Of a DNA stretch of 15,392 nucleotides, positions 14,556 to 15,392 are shown in pieces. The translations under genes and the position numbers were made by a program. This DNA comes from CAWJEL01 sp964647255. GTDB lineage: Bacteria > Chloroflexota > Anaerolineae > CG2-30-64-16. Location of the stretch: the NCBI GenBank assembly GCA_964647255.1, contig CAZYGI010000083.1, positions 1-15,392 on the forward strand. Reading direction: 5' to 3'. The notes under the pieces are model-generated. The model saw only the letters and a program-made list of their open reading frames with translations, was not told the DNA's origin and ran no database searches. Position 1 is the stretch's first letter, and every line of letters starts with the position of its first letter.

Positions 14556-14609
14556 TTCACCACAGGCCCACGAGAAATTCACAAGGCGTTCACAACTGCC
14601 CGGTATAGT
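14556..14609 (+). promoter_or_regulatory. Promoter P3: four 11-bp direct-repeat units plus -10, upstream of DUF2680-like gene
   Basis: Units at 14556, 14567, 14578 and 14589 begin TTCACCA, CCCACGA, TTCACAA and TTCACAA. TATAGT (14604-14609) starts 15 bp after the start of the last unit. This is the best-conserved of the three arrays; the second unit resembles the third unit of P2 (CGCACGA). Confidence 0.7.
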
Positions 14610-14639
14610 GAAGTCATGACGGCAGGGACACTGTCGAGC

Positions 14640-14650
14640 ATATCCAAACA
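14640..14650 (+). promoter_or_regulatory. Shared leader element, copy 2 (ATATCCAAACA)
   Basis: Identical over 11 nt to 11043-11053 and followed by GGGAGAATAACAAAGG. It lies 38 nt upstream of ATG 14678, almost the same distance as in copy 1 (36 nt), and downstream of the proposed P3 start point. Confidence 0.4.
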
Positions 14651-14677
14651 GGGAGAATAACAAAGGAAGGCTAAACG

Positions 14678-15256
14678 ATGAAGAAGCTGATTTTGATCGC
14701 AGTTCTGGTCGCCGCCCTGGCGGCGCTGTTGGCAGGCACGGCCCTGGCGGCCGGCCCCGCGACCCCTGCGGCGCAGGGATATGGTCCAGGTTCTGGGATG
14801 CGGGCGCAGGGCAACACCCAGACGGCGCCGGCCGCTGGCTGCGCATACGGTATGGCCGCGGGCAGTATGATGCGCGGCGGGGCGCCCGAATGGGCCGGCG
14901 ATTCGGAAGCCGTGCAAACGCTCCTCGGCCTGACCGCCGAGCAGCTCCAGGCCGAACGGCAGGCGGGCAAGTCGTTGGTGCAGATCGCGGCGGACAAGGG
15001 CGTGAGCGAGGATAAGCTGATCGGCGCCATCCTTGACGGCAAGAAGGCCGACCTGGCCGCTCTGGTCGCCGACGGTAAGTTGACCCAGGCGCAGGCGGAT
15101 CTGATGATCCAGCACATGCAGACCCAGGTCAAGACGATGGTCGAGCGCACGAACGTTGGGCCGGCCTTCGGCCAGGGCCAGCAAGGCCAGGCGCAACCCG
15201 GCATGCACAACATGATGGGCCAGGGCTACCGGGGCGGCCGCGGCGCCAACCGCTAA
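14678..15256 (+). CDS. Secreted DUF2680-like protein with Met/Gly/Gln-rich tail
   Basis: A 192-residue protein with a clear signal peptide (KK, hydrophobic 4-22, probable cut after ALA near 24). A low-complexity Gly/Ala/Met region with one Cys55 follows. The folded part (about 75-158) reads LLGLTAEQLQAERQAGKSL, QIAADKGVSEDKLIGAIL and KLTQAQADLMIQHMQTQV, matching the helical pattern of DUF2680/YckD-like secreted proteins. The C-terminal tail is rich in Gly, Gln and Met with one His (GMHNMMGQGYRGGRG); such tails can bind soft metals, but that is inference. AAGGAAGG precedes ATG 14678 by 8 nt. It is monocistronic, between promoter P3 and a strong terminator. Confidence 0.75.
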   Translation: MKKLILIAVLVAALAALLAGTALAAGPATPAAQGYGPGSGMRAQGNTQTAPAAGCAYGMAAGSMMRGGAPEWAGDSEAVQTLLGLTAEQLQAERQAGKSLVQIAADKGVSEDKLIGAILDGKKADLAALVADGKLTQAQADLMIQHMQTQVKTMVERTNVGPAFGQGQQGQAQPGMHNMMGQGYRGGRGANR

Positions 15257-15274
15257 ATCTTTTCCACCCGGTTG

Positions 15275-15313
15275 ACAGCGGGCGGGTCACACGATCCGCC
15301 CGCTGTTTTGTGT
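15275..15313 (+). terminator. Rho-independent terminator after the DUF2680-like gene
   Basis: An 11-bp perfect stem (15275-15285 with 15296-15306) with a 10-nt loop is followed by TTTTGTGTTTT. It ends the transcript of the secreted protein 18 bp after its stop codon. Confidence 0.85.
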
Positions 15314-15339
15314 TTTGCGGCATGGTGGGCGGCGTGGCC

Positions 15340-15368
15340 TTGCGCCAGCGCGCATCCTGCGCCATAAT
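15340..15368 (+). promoter_or_regulatory. Candidate promoter for a gene beyond the right edge
   Basis: TTGCGC (15340-15345) and CATAAT (15363-15368) are separated by 17 bp. No coding start is visible in the remaining bases, and the TTCACnA repeats of P1-P3 are absent. A chance match cannot be excluded. Confidence 0.35.
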
Positions 15369-15392
15369 ACGGCTATAGGTGCGGATAGATGC

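Overview
The window is GC-rich, gene-dense bacterial chromosome. Its gene content suggests a member of the Chloroflexota (Anaerolineae-like), probably from a metagenome assembly. The pointers are DUF2202 and DUF2680 secreted proteins, a NapH-like Fe-S membrane protein paired with a small periplasmic partner, and a histidine kinase with a divergent H-box. This placement is inferred from gene families, not from a marker gene. I see no rRNA, tRNA, CRISPR array, prophage or complete insertion sequence.

Left part (1-7204), all + strand: the 3' end of a lipoate-protein-ligase-type gene; a gene-poor stretch (323-659) holding a hairpin terminator, a truncated antisense fmdB-like remnant and a small inverted-repeat element flanked by 8-bp direct repeats; then a transport block. 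The block contains an SLC13-type permease with two TrkA-C domains, a class I methyltransferase, a P3A-type proton-pumping ATPase and a SulP anion permease with a STAS domain. A plausible reading is a proton pump energising two anion carriers.

Middle (7263-10502), all - strand: lgt (prolipoprotein diacylglyceryl transferase), and upstream of it an overlapping OmpR-type response regulator / HAMP histidine kinase pair. The regulator has a good sigma70-type promoter with an 11-bp perfect inverted repeat directly upstream of its -35.

Right part (10934-15313): three + strand transcription units plus an OsmC gene on the - strand. The units are (a) a secreted ferritin-like DUF2202 protein, followed after a hairpin by DUF302 and an FmdB zinc ribbon; (b) a NapH-like 2x[4Fe-4S] membrane protein with a small periplasmic protein; (c) a secreted DUF2680-like protein with a Met/Gly/Gln-rich tail.

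The main discovery is that each of these three units is preceded by the same promoter layout: four tandem 11-bp units resembling TTCACnA, with the -10 hexamer starting exactly 15 bp after the start of the last unit. Eleven-bp direct repeats are how OmpR/PhoB-family regulators bind, and a kinase/regulator pair lies next door. I propose a local envelope redox/metal regulon controlled by that pair. The two secreted-protein genes also share an identical 11-nt element in their 5' leaders.
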